DNA of 64,000 nucleotides from Xanthomonas nasturtii. Lineage in GTDB: Bacteria > Pseudomonadota > Gammaproteobacteria > Xanthomonadales > Xanthomonadaceae. Of the stretch, positions 1 to 10,900 are shown one piece after another. The position numbers were made by a program, and so were the translations under genes. Numbering within the stretch: the first letter of the stretch is position 1; each line of letters opens with the position of its first letter. The notes below the pieces were generated by a model. The model searched no databases. It saw only the letters and a list, made by a program, of their open reading frames with translations, and was not told where the DNA came from. The stretch spans positions 1 to 64,000 of the forward strand of contig NZ_LYMI01000018.1 in the NCBI RefSeq assembly GCF_001660815.1, read 5' to 3'.

Positions 1-63
1 TACCTCGCGCCGCGTCTGCTTGCGCTTGCCGTTGTACTCCGCATCGCCGAAGGTCAGCTGCAT
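1..63 (-). CDS. IS5-family transposase, N-terminal fragment cut by window edge
   Basis: The first 21 codons of a minus-strand gene run off the left edge. They begin with ATG at 63 and read MQLTFGDAEYNGKRKQTRRE, which I recognise as the usual N-terminus of IS5-family (IS1478-like) DDE transposases in Xanthomonas. Only the start is visible, so I cannot say whether the transposase is intact. The gene points away from pbpC. The family call rests on recall of the N-terminal sequence and on the terminal repeat at 112-127. Confidence 0.75.
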   Translation of the reverse strand, partial: MQLTFGDAEYNGKRKQTRREV

Positions 64-127
64 CGAAATCGTCCGCTCGGTTCGTTGATCGATTGTCGCA
101 GATCATGCTGCTTTGTTCAGAGCTTCC
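1..127 (-). mobile_element. End of an IS5-family insertion sequence
   Basis: Read on the minus strand, the element seems to begin at 127 with GGAAGCTCTGAACAAAG, which resembles the IS5 terminal inverted repeat. About 60 bases of leader then precede the transposase ATG. The next four bases outside (128-131) are CTAG, the target-duplication type expected for IS5 elements. The element ends 25 bp from the pbpC stop codon, so it lies just downstream of pbpC without interrupting it. The other end lies outside the window, so the duplication cannot be confirmed here. Confidence 0.65.
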
Positions 128-155
128 CTAGCGATCGATCACGCTGCTGCGGTGC

Positions 156-2579
156 TCAACGCAAAACGCGAAAACGCACCTGCGTCCATGCACCATCGCT
201 GGCCATTGCGGTAAGCGTATGCATCCCGACTTCTTCGAAGTCGCGCTGGAATCCTTGTCGTCCGTTGGTCTGCGCGATCCAGCGGCCATCCAGCAGCCAG
301 TCGATGCGCGCTTCGCTGCCCAGTGCGCGCAGTTGCAAGCGCACCGGGCGTGCAGTGTCGTTGGCGCGCGCGAGCGTGGCGCGGTCGCTCAGGCCGTCGA
401 TGCGCAGCACACCGCCGCCGGTCATGCGCCCGTCCGGCACGCAATCTGCAGCCAATGGCGGCAGTTGCGCAGCTGCGCGTTCGGCGGTGCTGAGCCACGG
501 CGACACCAGCGCCGGCCAGCGCGCCACTGCGCGCGACGCACGCGCGTGCGGCTGGGCGCAGTCCTGCGACAGGCGTTGACCGCTGTGTGCGTCCACCGCG
601 AAGTGCAGCTGCCCGCTCTGCCACAGGCGTGCATCGCGTTCGGCAAAGGTGGGCGGCACTGCGCCGTCGAGCGCGTAGGCGTCGGCACGGCGCGCGCACA
701 AGGGCGGCGGTGTTTGCTCGGCAGCGCCGCCCAACGGCCAGCAGATCTGCACGGGCTGCACCGTGGGCGGCATCGGCAACGGTGCACTGTCGCCGGCACT
801 GCGTGGCAAGGCATCGATGACTTCGAACATCAACGGCAACGCGGTCACTGCCCCATATTGGCCCGGCAACGGCGTGCCGTCCGGCCGCCCCACCCAGACG
901 CCAACGGTGTAACGCCGCGTGCCGCCAATGGCCCAGGCATCGCGGTAGCCATAACTGGTGCCGGTCTTCCATGCCACGCCCGGGCGCGCGGCGGTATCGA
1001 AGGTACCGCTGCCGTAGCCGGGGCGCGGATTGCTTTGCAGGATCTCGCGCACGATCCAGGCCGCACCCGGCGACATCAACCGCCGATCGATGCGCGCATC
1101 GTCCGGCGTATAGCGCACACGCCCGGCGATGCCGCCGCGATTGAGCGCGGCGAACGCGCCCACCAACTCCTGCAGCTGCGCGCCGGTACCGCCCAGGATC
1201 AACGCCAGCGAGGGGGTGCTGCCGGACGGGAAATGCAGTGCGATGCCGGCATTGGACAGCCGCGCGGCAAAGCGTGCCGGGCCGATGCGATCGAGCAGAT
1301 CCACCGCCGGCACGTTCAATGACAGGCGCAACGCAGTAGCCGCACTGACCGGCCCGTTGAAGGCCGCATCGAAGTTGCCGGGCCGGTAGTCGCCAAAGCT
1401 CTGCGGCGCATCCACCAGCAGGCTTTCGGAGTGGATCAGGCCATCGTCCAGCGCCATGCCGTACAGAAATGGCTTGAGCGTGGAGCCCGGCGAACGCCAG
1501 GCCTGCACCATGTCCACATGACCCAGGCGTTTGCGGTCGCCGAAGCTGGCCGAGCCTACATAGGCACGCGCTTCCATGGTGGCGTTGTCCACCACCAACA
1601 ACGCCGCAGACGTCCGCTCCGGCAGCTGCGAAAAATACGTGGCCACGCGCTCTTCCAGCGTGCGCTGCAACTCCACATCCAGCGTGGTGACGATGCGCGC
1701 TGCACGCGGCTGCGCGCTGTGCAGGCGCTGGGCAAGCAAGGCCGCATGCAACGGCGGCTTGAGCGAGCGCGTGACCACCGGCTCGATGCGCGCATCGTCC
1801 ACCTGCGCACGCGACCACACGCCCAGCTCCACCATGCGATCGAGCACCTTGTCGCGCGCACGCTGTGCCGCTTCCGGGTGACGGTCCGGCCGCAAGCGGC
1901 TGGGCGATTGCGGCAGCACCGCCAGCAACGCGGCTTCGGCCTGCGATAACGCTTTCGCCGGTTTACCCAGATACGCCCAGCTGGCCGCTTCCACGCCCTC
2001 GATGGTGCCGCCGTAGGGCGCGCGCTCCAGGTACAGGTTGAGAATCTCGCGCTTGCTCAGATGCGCTTCCAGCTGCAGCGCACGCAACAATTGCTTGGCT
2101 TTGCCCCACGGCGTGCGCGTGTGCGGATCCAGAATGCGCGCCACCTGCATGGTCAGCGTGGAGCCGCCGGACACGATACGGCCCTGCCCGATCCATTGCC
2201 CGCCGGCACGCAGCAGCCCCCACGGATTGACGCCGGGGTGGCGCCAGAACCAGCGGTCTTCGTAATTCAACAGGGCCTGCAGATACAACGGCGACACGCT
2301 CTGCGGCGTGGCCGGATAGCGCCACACGCCATTGCGGTCGGCGAACGCACGTAACGGCGTGCCGTCGCGCGCAACCACCAAGGTGGAGGTGTCGCGCGAC
2401 TTTGGCAGCGGCAATGGGAAGGCCAGGTCCAGCAGCAGCAAGGCGCTCAGCAATGCGGCTGCGCTCCAGCGCAGCCATTTCAACCAGGGCCGGCGCCCTG
2501 TTCGGCCTGGCTCCTTCGTTGCTGCCGGGCGCTGCGGCGTCCGCTCTGTCCCTGCCTGCGCCTGAGATTGCTCTTCCAT
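156..2579 (-). CDS. pbpC: Penicillin-binding protein 1C (peptidoglycan glycosyltransferase/transpeptidase-like)
   Basis: This is a bifunctional class A penicillin-binding protein of the PBP1C type, about 807 residues, anchored in the inner membrane and acting in the periplasm. After a basic N-terminus there is one membrane segment (about residues 40-55). The glycosyltransferase domain follows, with the ALLNYEDRWFWRHPGVNP and GGSTLTMQVAR motifs. The transpeptidase-like domain has SPGSTLKPF (catalytic Ser plus Lys) and KTGTSYGYRDAW (KTG box). A C-terminal BiPBP-type domain closes the protein. I prefer ATG 2579 (MEEQSQ) over a TTG at 2600. In E. coli pbpC is next to yfhM; here yfhM lies about 5 kb upstream on the same strand. 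The IS end sits directly after the stop. Confidence 0.93.
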   Translation of the reverse strand: MEEQSQAQAGTERTPQRPAATKEPGRTGRRPWLKWLRWSAAALLSALLLLDLAFPLPLPKSRDTSTLVVARDGTPLRAFADRNGVWRYPATPQSVSPLYLQALLNYEDRWFWRHPGVNPWGLLRAGGQWIGQGRIVSGGSTLTMQVARILDPHTRTPWGKAKQLLRALQLEAHLSKREILNLYLERAPYGGTIEGVEAASWAYLGKPAKALSQAEAALLAVLPQSPSRLRPDRHPEAAQRARDKVLDRMVELGVWSRAQVDDARIEPVVTRSLKPPLHAALLAQRLHSAQPRAARIVTTLDVELQRTLEERVATYFSQLPERTSAALLVVDNATMEARAYVGSASFGDRKRLGHVDMVQAWRSPGSTLKPFLYGMALDDGLIHSESLLVDAPQSFGDYRPGNFDAAFNGPVSAATALRLSLNVPAVDLLDRIGPARFAARLSNAGIALHFPSGSTPSLALILGGTGAQLQELVGAFAALNRGGIAGRVRYTPDDARIDRRLMSPGAAWIVREILQSNPRPGYGSGTFDTAARPGVAWKTGTSYGYRDAWAIGGTRRYTVGVWVGRPDGTPLPGQYGAVTALPLMFEVIDALPRSAGDSAPLPMPPTVQPVQICWPLGGAAEQTPPPLCARRADAYALDGAVPPTFAERDARLWQSGQLHFAVDAHSGQRLSQDCAQPHARASRAVARWPALVSPWLSTAERAAAQLPPLAADCVPDGRMTGGGVLRIDGLSDRATLARANDTARPVRLQLRALGSEARIDWLLDGRWIAQTNGRQGFQRDFEEVGMHTLTAMASDGAWTQVRFRVLR

Positions 2580-2623
2580 CCTGCAAAGGATGCAGGCCAA
2601 ACCGGTTTTCGGCCACTGCTACG

Positions 2624-3457
2624 TCACAGAAGGCGCGATGCAAGGACGGGTTGCCAGGCGAGCCGCCGACGGGTTACTGGACGCGGCGCGCACCAGCGGC
2701 CACTGGCACAGACGCCATCCCGCGCGGCGTCACGAACGCGCGTAGCACGCCCATGGCCAGAAAGGCGCAATGCCATGCCCAGCCAACCGCTGGCCGCCGA
2801 GTCTGACACTGCAAACACGGTCCAGGCTGCATTGAGCGAGGCATGCAACACCCAGCCGCTCCAGAGCGTGTAGCCATCCTGCGCATCCACAATCGCAAAC
2901 AGCAGCGCGCCGATCGCGGTGATGGCGAAGATCAGCAGTGCCTCGCCACCGCCGCCACCCGCGCCAAGCCAGTGCACGCCACCGAAGACGGCCGCCTGCA
3001 CCGGCGCGGCGATCGCCGGACGCCAACCGAGCGCACGCGTCGCAAACACGAATCCGAATCCGCGGAACACGATTTCCTCGGCCAGCGGGAACAGCAGCGC
3101 CAACCACAACAGGCCGCGCAAATCGTCCGTCCCCATCGAGGCGGCCTGCGTCCACAAGCCGAGCCAGCACGGCACGGTGGCGAGCAGCGTCAGTACCGGG
3201 CCGCGCCACCCGCTCCAGCGCAGCCCCAGCCGCGCAGCGATGTCGGCAGGCGTACTGCGATGAAGCAGTGCGGCCGCGATCAGCACAGCCACCACGCTGA
3301 GCAAATTGTCGGCAATTCCGCCGCCGTAGGGCACCGGGATCTTGGGAATGGGCAGACCGATGGCCTTGGCGATGTCGCGGATCTGCAGAGAGACAACCAA
3401 CACGACCAACCACACCAGATGCCTGACTATCGGCCAGGCACGGAACATGAGCGACAT
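2624..3457 (-). CDS. CPBP-family intramembrane metalloprotease (CAAX protease-like)
   Basis: This is a polytopic membrane protein of the CPBP/Abi family. It has about six to eight hydrophobic segments and the family motifs [13 protein letters not shown] (EExxxR), GGVHWLG (His) and [10 protein letters not shown] (HxxxN). The ATG at 3457 has AAGGA about eight bases upstream, so I chose it over upstream in-frame starts. The family cleaves substrates within the membrane or has immunity/export roles; the substrate here is unknown. The last 60 residues lose hydrophobicity after WLGMAL. Shifting frame near 2760 would instead give [11 protein letters not shown] and a stop at 2674, so a one-base slip near the end is possible. 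It lies 44 bp upstream of the pbpC start and may be cotranscribed. Confidence 0.8.
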   Translation of the reverse strand: MSLMFRAWPIVRHLVWLVVLVVSLQIRDIAKAIGLPIPKIPVPYGGGIADNLLSVVAVLIAAALLHRSTPADIAARLGLRWSGWRGPVLTLLATVPCWLGLWTQAASMGTDDLRGLLWLALLFPLAEEIVFRGFGFVFATRALGWRPAIAAPVQAAVFGGVHWLGAGGGGGEALLIFAITAIGALLFAIVDAQDGYTLWSGWVLHASLNAAWTVFAVSDSAASGWLGMALRLSGHGRATRVRDAARDGVCASGRWCAPRPVTRRRLAWQPVLASRLL

Positions 3458-3857
3458 GCAGACATCCTTGAGCGCAACTGTCGGCCCCTGACTGTAGCCA
3501 GTGCAAGCCGGTGCCGGCAATGAGCTGGCGCACGGGACGCACGACGATGCCAGTCGCCAATGCGCCGGAGCCGCGATGCGGGGACGGCGCTTTACCGCTC
3601 GCTTGCTTCGGCACATCTACTGCACCCCACGCACCTGACGACCCTGACGCACCGCGAGGTTTTGTCAGTCGATCCTTGACGCTGCGGCGCTCTTTTTTTT
3701 CACTCATGTCAGCTGCTCGGCGGCCGAAGCGGTCCGCTCGCCATCACCGCAGCCTGCCTATTGCCACCGCGCCAGCGATCCTCTGCAGGTGCTGACCCTG
3801 GCCAGGGCAGCACGTTTCTGTTTTGTCTCGCTGCTGGCGGAAAGCCCCGTTGTCGAT
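3458..3857. other. Intergenic region with no gene seen
   Basis: About 400 bases lie between the protease start and the glycerophosphodiesterase stop. No frame has plausible protein composition, and I saw no tRNA, obvious terminator or recognisable repeat. It presumably holds the promoter for the protease gene. Confidence 0.5.
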
Positions 3858-4805
3858 CTAACGCTGTTCGAGCGTGGCGCGATAGCGCAGCAAGGCCTCT
3901 GGCGCATCGGTCTGGATGATCGACACGCCATCGCAATACATCCGGCCCCACACCTTGTCCGGGTCGCGCTCGGCATCGGCGTCGCCACCGTAGCCGGCAA
4001 TGAAGCCTTCCCACAACGAATTGACCATCAGCCGCACCTTGTGTGCCTTGCTCACCGCCATCAACGCCGGCAATTGCGCCGCGACCATCTTGGGCAACTC
4101 GAACGCCATCGGATGTGCATTGCGCGTCTGCGCGGTAGCAATGGCGGCAAGGTCGGCATTGCCGTGTGTATTGAGCAGGATCGGGAAGAAGTACACGGTG
4201 TTGAACGGCACCATCGCCGCCAGTGGTGGTGTGGCGATGCCGGCTTCGGCCTTGACGATTACCTGGTACTGCATCCCGGCGTGCGCGACCGCATTGATCA
4301 CTTGCACGTAGATCGCATCCTTGACGTCCAGGTTGAGCAGGATGTGCCCTTTGGCCTCGGCGAGCATCTGGTCGAGCGTGACCACGCGCTGGTCGGTGAG
4401 CGGTGCCTGTGCGCCACCTTCATCGCTGCGCAGGCGCAGTTTTTGCAGGTCGCCCAGCGTCAGCTCGGACAGCTTGCCGGTGCCGTCGCTGGTGCGGTCC
4501 ACGGAGGCATCGTGCAGCATCACCAGCGTGCCGTCGGCTGCGCGCCGCACATCGGTTTCCATCACATCGGCACCGATGGCGATGCAGCGCTCCAGTGCCG
4601 CGAGCGAGTTTTCCGGCGCGGTGCCGGTGAAGCCGTGCTGGGGTGCGGCGGCATGGCAACCGCGGTGCGCCATTACCACGATACCGCCCTGCGGGTTGGT
4701 CAGGCGTGCCTGGATCGCGGCGACGCCCGCAGGCGCTGCGCTCGCCGTGGTGGTCACAGCAGCGCACAGCACGGTGGCGAGGATGGCAAGGGAACGTGAG
4801 GTCAT
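3858..4805 (-). CDS. Periplasmic glycerophosphodiester phosphodiesterase
   Basis: This is a GDPD-family TIM-barrel enzyme of about 315 residues that hydrolyses glycerophosphodiesters to glycerol-3-phosphate and an alcohol. The start at ATG 4805 has GGAG eight bases upstream and gives a typical signal peptide (MTSRSLAILATVL... ending in ASA), so it is exported. Catalytic motifs are present: VVMAHRGC (His-Arg), APENSLAALERCIAIGAD, METDVR (Glu-x-Asp) and VMLHDASVDRTSDGTG. Spacing on both sides is large (182 bases to the receptor pseudogene), so it is probably its own transcription unit. Its substrate preference cannot be read from the sequence. Confidence 0.88.
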   Translation of the reverse strand: MTSRSLAILATVLCAAVTTTASAAPAGVAAIQARLTNPQGGIVVMAHRGCHAAAPQHGFTGTAPENSLAALERCIAIGADVMETDVRRAADGTLVMLHDASVDRTSDGTGKLSELTLGDLQKLRLRSDEGGAQAPLTDQRVVTLDQMLAEAKGHILLNLDVKDAIYVQVINAVAHAGMQYQVIVKAEAGIATPPLAAMVPFNTVYFFPILLNTHGNADLAAIATAQTRNAHPMAFELPKMVAAQLPALMAVSKAHKVRLMVNSLWEGFIAGYGGDADAERDPDKVWGRMYCDGVSIIQTDAPEALLRYRATLEQR

Positions 4806-4986
4806 TCGAACAACTCCAATCAGGTGACTTGCAAAGCAACTGTGCGACACAGATGCATTGCCGGGTGGCGTGCTCGCCGCTGCAGATGTAGATGCAGTGC
4901 GTAGGTTGTAGTGATGGGCTTCTGGATGGCAGCACTCTAGCCGGATGGCACAGCTCTACAACGTTGCCAACGCACACTGATCGCGC

Positions 4987-7541
4987 TTACAACGCCGGCG
5001 TAAACCGCAGATCCACCCGGTAGGTGGTGGGCACCGAATAACTGTCCTTGAGCAGGTTCTGCCCCGGGCCGGTTACGCTGGTGATGCGGCTATGGGTGAT
5101 GTTGCTGACCTGGCCGATCAAGCTCAATTGCTTGCTGACCGCATAGGTGGCAGTGAAATCCAGCTGCGAGCGCGGCGACCAGTACAGATCCTGCCAATCG
5201 ATGTTGCTGACGATGGACCGCAATGCCTTGCCTTGCCGGTTGTAGGCTGCACGCAGCTCTAGCCCGCCGGTGTTGTAGAACAGCGTGGCATTGGCGGTGT
5301 AGTCCGGCTACCCAACCAGATTATCGAGTTTGCGCTCGCATTGGGTCAGGCTGCTGCCGCTGCCAACGCTGTAAGGCACATCCAGGCTGCCATCGAGCAC
5401 CGCGACATTGGCGCTGAAACCGACACCGCTCAACCACGGCGCGATGGGCGCCAGCGTATTGACGACGCCGTTGAGCTCCACACCGAAAATACACGCGTTG
5501 GCAGCATTGGCCGGCGTGCTGATCAACGCATTCGCGTAAGTGGTGCCATCGAAAGTGAAGCTGTCGGTGCGCGAGAGCGTAAAGATCTCGTCCTGGATGC
5601 GCTTGTCAAACACGGCAGCGGACGCGAAGGCATCGAAGTCGCCGGGCAGGCGCCATTCCAGCGACAGGTCCAGGTTGTTGGACACGCGCGGTTTGACGTC
5701 CGGGTTGCCGATGGTGACGGTGACGCCCTGCGCATTCGGTTTGCCGGCGTCTGCCGTGTTGACGAAGCCGATCGAGGTGCGCGCCGCATAGGCATCGTAC
5801 GGCGGGCGACCCAGCGTGCGGCTTGCACCGGCGCGCAGGTCCAGTGCATCGGTCAGGTGATAGGTCATCACCGCCGACGGCAGCAGGTAATCGTAGTCCG
5901 CACTGGTCGGGTTATCCACATACACGTCGCGATTGCCTGCTGCCTCCAGACACGAAAGATGTCATAGGACGGTTTGTCGGTGGTGTACGACACGCCTGCG
6001 GCAAAGCCGAGGCCCTGATCGCTTTGCCCTTGATTGAAGCCGTAATCGAGCCGGCCGGTGAGGATGCGATCGGCCGCGGTGCGCTTATAGTCCGGGCGCC
6101 AATACGACAGGCTGTAGTTGTCGAGGGTGTTGTACGCCTGCGGCGATACCGCGAAGCGTTGATCGAAACCGGAGGTGTCGTAGTTGAACGCATAACTGGG
6201 CGTGGCATTGATGGTCACGCCACTGCCGGCCTGCTCCACCGGCACCGGCGCAGCGCGAGTGATGCCGGTGGCGTACCTGATCATACGGATCGGCTCGTCG
6301 TAGGTCGCATCGGACCACGCGCCGCGCGCAGAAAACTGCTGCCGATCGGTGGGCCGCCAGATCGTGCCCAGCTGCGCGACCTTGGTGCGCGTGGTGACGA
6401 TCTGGTTCGAGTAACCCACCTCGATGTCGCCGCCCGAATAACTGCCAGAGATGGCAGTCTGATTGAACACCTGGTTGCGGCTGCGTGGGTCGATGATGAC
6501 CTCGTTGCGCTCCATGTTGTCTTCGAAATAGTAGTAGCCGGCCATCGCATACGCTTCGAGCGCGGCACTGGGCCGCATCTCGAACTTGCCGGTGACGCCG
6601 TAGCGGTCGCGCTGATTTTGCACGTACCAATACTTGTCCTGCTGCGGCACTGCCCAGCCATTGCCAAGATTGGCGCCGGTCTGCAACACGCCGTTGTTGT
6701 CGTAGAACCCGTAATGCACCGTGTCGGTGGTCATGTGGGTTTCGATGTAACTGCTCAGGCTCTGGTAATTGGCCGACAGGGTGAATCCGTACTGCTGCTC
6801 GCTGCCGAAGGTGCGGCTGCCGGTGGCATTCAAGCGATAGCCGGGGTCATCCTGGTCGCGCGGTTTGCCGACGTCGTTGGCGTGGCCGAGCGCGGCTTCT
6901 GCGCTGAAGAACGGCTTGCCACCGTTTTCTAACGCGCTACGGGTTTTCAGGTTGATCGCACCGCCGGTGGCGTTGGGATCCAGGTCGGGCGTAAAGGTCT
7001 TGACCACCTGCAATTCGCTGACCATCGAGGCCGGCAGCAAATCCAGACGCACGCCGCGGGTGATCGAACCGAGCGTGCCGTTCGGCGTACCGGGCGAGGC
7101 GATGGTGAGCCCGTCGATGGTGACGTTGTTGTACGACGGCCCCAGACCACGCAAGACCGGCGTGGCCGCTTCATCGCGCGGATGCTCGTTGTCGGTAGCC
7201 GGCAACACCGACAAGCCGGGCACGCGGCGCAGCGCCTCGACGATGGTGCTGTCGGGCAAGGCGCGTACGTCGGTGGCGCTGATCAAATCGGTGATGTTGG
7301 TCGCCGCGCGTTTGCTTTCCACCGCGGCGGCATTGACACGACGCACGCCGGTGACCTGCATGGCATCGAGGGTCTGCACACCTGATGGAGTGGTGGGCAG
7401 CGTATCGGAGAAGGTAGGAACTACGGGGTCGACTGGAACCGCCGTACCCTCGCTGGCGTATGCCTGCGGAGCTGGCGAGCAGGCCGCGATGGCCACGGCA
7501 AGACCGGACAGGTGCACACGGTACGAATCGGGACGCTGCAT
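4987..7541 (-). pseudogene. TonB-dependent receptor pseudogene (one frameshift, one amber codon)
   Basis: One degraded outer-membrane receptor gene is spread over two frames. From ATG 7541 it encodes a leader, a plug domain (TNITDLISATDVRALPD, VLRGLGPSYNNVTIDG) and the first barrel strands up to YDIFRVW. Near 5945 the frame changes by one base and continues as EAAGNRDVYVDNP. At 5308-5310 an in-frame TAG interrupts (LVG stop PDYTANATLFY), and the same frame then runs to the normal end at 4987. It ends YRVDLRFTPAL, a sensible barrel C-terminus. All other sequence looks intact, so inactivation appears recent. Without readthrough or frame correction no full receptor can be made. Confidence 0.85.
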
Positions 7542-7909
7542 GGAATCCCGTAAGTCGCGCAGCAATCACGCCGCGCCGATGAGAAAGCACGCCACCGTAG
7601 CCCGTAAAAATGACTCTTGCGTGTCGCGCGCATCGCATCGAAAAGACAATGCGCAGTGATGTCCCAGCGGGCGAAGCAAGCACTCAGCAACTACCTGGAA
7701 CTCGGCCGCTGCAACGATAAGCCCCTCACCCACCGGGAGAGGGGTTGGGGTGAGGGTACGGGGCGAAGCTACTCCTGTCGTTCCAAACACGCCAGGCTGC
7801 GCACGTACCCTCATCCGCCCCTACGGGGCACCTTCTCCCAACGGGAGAAGGGTAGCTTCAGCGGCCGACCATCCTCATTCTCCCGACGGGATAAGACCCA
7901 ACGCATCAC
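7542..7909. repeat. Intergenic region with an inverted pair of Xanthomonas-type repeats
   Basis: About 370 bases without a gene. A unit at about 7717-7770 (with CCCCTCACCC and GGGAGAGGGGTTGGGGTGAGGG) is followed at about 7804-7858 by a related unit in the opposite orientation (CGTACCCTCATCC ... TTCTCCCAACGGGAGAAGG). The reverse complement of the first shares CGTACCCTCA and CTCCC blocks with the second. A shorter piece, CCTCATTCTCCCGACGGGA, follows at about 7873. The pair could fold into large hairpins between the convergent-side end of yfhM and the receptor pseudogene. It may terminate yfhM transcription; that is inference. Confidence 0.6.
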
Positions 7910-10900
7910 CTACGGCTGCACCACCGTCATCGTGGCCGGCGTACTGCGGCCTACACCGCGTAGGTCGGGCCGGTACATGTCTTCCACCAGCGACGGCGGC
8001 ACCGTGTACGTGCCCGGCGTGACTGCGCGCACCAGGTAATACACCTGCGCCTTGCTGCCGGAGGACAGCGCCAGCGCGGCCACGTAGCGGTCGTCGCGGA
8101 ACTCTTCGTGCTTGACGTCGGCGGCGCTGGAACGCTCGCTGATGCCGATGCCGTCCACCACCACGTCGGCCCATTGTTTGGCATCGCCGAGATTGAAATT
8201 CTCGATCTCCAGGCCGGCCGGCAACAGGTCGGTAAGCAATGCGTCCGGCATGCTGGTGTTGGCAGTGATGATGACGCGCACGATCAACGCTTCGCCTTCC
8301 TTCAATGGGCGCGGTGTCCACGGTTTGCCGTCGGTGGTGTACCAGCTGCGCTCCACGCTGAGGTTGCGCGTGTCCGGCTCCGGTGCGCTGCGCGGAATGC
8401 CGGCCACTTCCAGGCTGGCGTACATCGGTGCCTCGCCTTGCGGCGCAAACTGCACGCCGCGCGCCAACGCTGCACTGTCGAAGCTGCGCCCGAACACACG
8501 TGCCGGCGCGATCTGCTGCACCGCATCGCCGATGGTCAAACTGCCCGAGACCTGCTTGCCCTGCCCGACCATCAAGGCCTTGCCCAACCGCGCCAACGCC
8601 ACCTGCTCCTGCGTGCTCAGCCACAGCCAGCCGGTGGCGCGACGTGCGTCCAGCGCGCGTCCCAGTGCCACCGCACGGGTGTCGTACTCGGGCTTGGACA
8701 AGCCGCGCTCGTGCAGCAACGCCATCATCAAGGCATCGTCGCGGATGGCGCTGCCGTAATCGGCGAAGTACGGCGGGCGCTCGCTGCTGTCCTTGGCAAA
8801 CCCGGCCTTGATCGCCGCATCGCCCCGCTTGGTGTCGCCCTGCAGCGACAAGGCGATGCCCAGATGCACCAGCGACAGGCCAGTGAGCGCCTTGTCGCGC
8901 TGGTTGTCGTACAGCGCGCGCAAGGTGCCCAGCGGAGCGCGATTGACGCGTGCCAGCACATAGCCCGACCAGGCCTGATTGGCGAACTTCAAGTTATCGC
9001 GGCGGTCCTGCCCGTAGAACTCGTTACCGCCGGACAACAGGTCTTCGCTGAGGCGATTGAGCGCCTTCTGCAGCACGTTGTCGGGCACCGCAAAACCCGC
9101 ATCCTTGGCATCGAGCAGGAACTCGGCGATGTAGGGCGTCAGGCCCGGATTGATGTAGCCATCGTCGCCCCACATCGAAAAATGCCCGCTGGCAATCTGC
9201 ATCGACGCCAAGCGGCCAAACGCACCTTCCATGCGCGCACGCCGGGTCGCCGCGTCCAGCCCCTTGCTGCCGAGCGCCTTGGCGGTGGCATCGTCGAGCA
9301 ACAGCGCTGCGTAGCCCTTGCTGGTGGTCTGTTCGGCGCAGCCGTACGGATACTCCAACGCGCCTTGCAGGGCGCTGGCGAACGGAATCGGCGGCAACGC
9401 GCTGACCACCATGCGCGCGGTCACCGAGCCAGACATCAGGCCGTCGGCAAAGCCGCTGTCCAGGGTGATCGGCGCCAACGGGTCGAGCACGCGCGTTTGC
9501 GCACGCAACACCTGCGGCCAGCCGGCGCGCACCGGCAGCTCATAGCTGCGGTCGACCTTGAAGCCGTTGCCGTCCACGCGCACGCGCACCTTGGCCACGC
9601 TATAGCCTTCGGTGGCGCTCAGCGGGAAGCTCAACGTCTGCTTGGCGTCCACGCCCAGCTTGACACTGCGCGCCGCCTCGGCGATGGCGAGCGGGCCGAT
9701 GCCCTCCACGCGCACGTTGAACTCGCCCGGCTTGCCGGTGAAGTTCTGCACATCCAGCGTCACCGTGCTGCGGTCGCCTGGCGCCATCACCCGCGGCATG
9801 CTGGCTTCGGCCAGGATCGGCGCGCGCACGATGGTTTCCATGTCGCGGTTGCCATAACGCGTGTTCGAGTACACCAATGCCGACACCCGCAAAGTGCCGT
9901 TGAAATCCGGCACTGGCAGTTGCACCCGCGCATTGCCACGGGCATCGAGTGTCACCGAGCCGGAGAACAGGTCCACGGTCTGCACGCGCGCGGTCGGGCG
10001 CTTGGCCTGCGGCAAGGCTTCCAATGCCATGTCGCCACCGAACTTGAGCTTGCCGCTGGCACCTTCGAAGCTTTCGATCACCCGTCCGTAGATGTCATAG
10101 GCATCGGTACCCAAACGACGTTGCGCAAAGAACTGCGCGTTGGCATCGGGCACCGGGAAACGGGTGATATTGAGGATGCCTACGTCCACCGCCGAAATGG
10201 TCACGTGCGCAGCCTTGCCGGCCAGCTCGGGCACGCTCACCGTCACCGGCAAGGGTTGCTCGGGACGCATCTGTTTGGGTGCGGACAAGCCCACCGCCAC
10301 CCGCCGTGCCTTGCGGTCCATCGGCACATAGGCCACGCCCACCGCACGTGCCGGCGTGATCTTGCTGGGTGCGCTGCCGCCACGGAAGACCAGGGCGGTG
10401 ACATACACATCGTGGCGCTCCCACGCCTCGGTCACCGGAATCTCGAACGTGCTGCCCGGCTTGACGTCGATGTCCTGCACGTACAGCAGCTTGTCGCTTT
10501 CCACCAGCAACACGCCCTTGCCGGCATGCGGCGGGGTCAGCGTCACTTTCAGCGTATCGCCGGCGCGGTAGCCGGTCTTGTCCAGCGCCAGCTTGACCTT
10601 GTCCGGGCGCGCATCCAGGCCGCGGTTTTCGTCGTTCCAGCTCCAGCCCGCACGGAACGGGTAACGCGTGGTCAGCCCGCTCGCCGGGTCGAACACATCC
10701 AGGCGGTATTCGCCCCACTCCACCGGGAAATCGATCTTGGCATTGACGCTGCCCACATCGAGCGTGCGCGTGTCCTTGTTTTCGAAGCGGCGGGTGAAGT
10801 CGTAATCCCAGTGGTTGTCGGTGTAGTTCCAGTGGTAATCGCGCAGCTCGCGTACCAGGGTGACCTTCAGGCCCTTGGCCGGCTGCGGCTTGCCGTCGGC

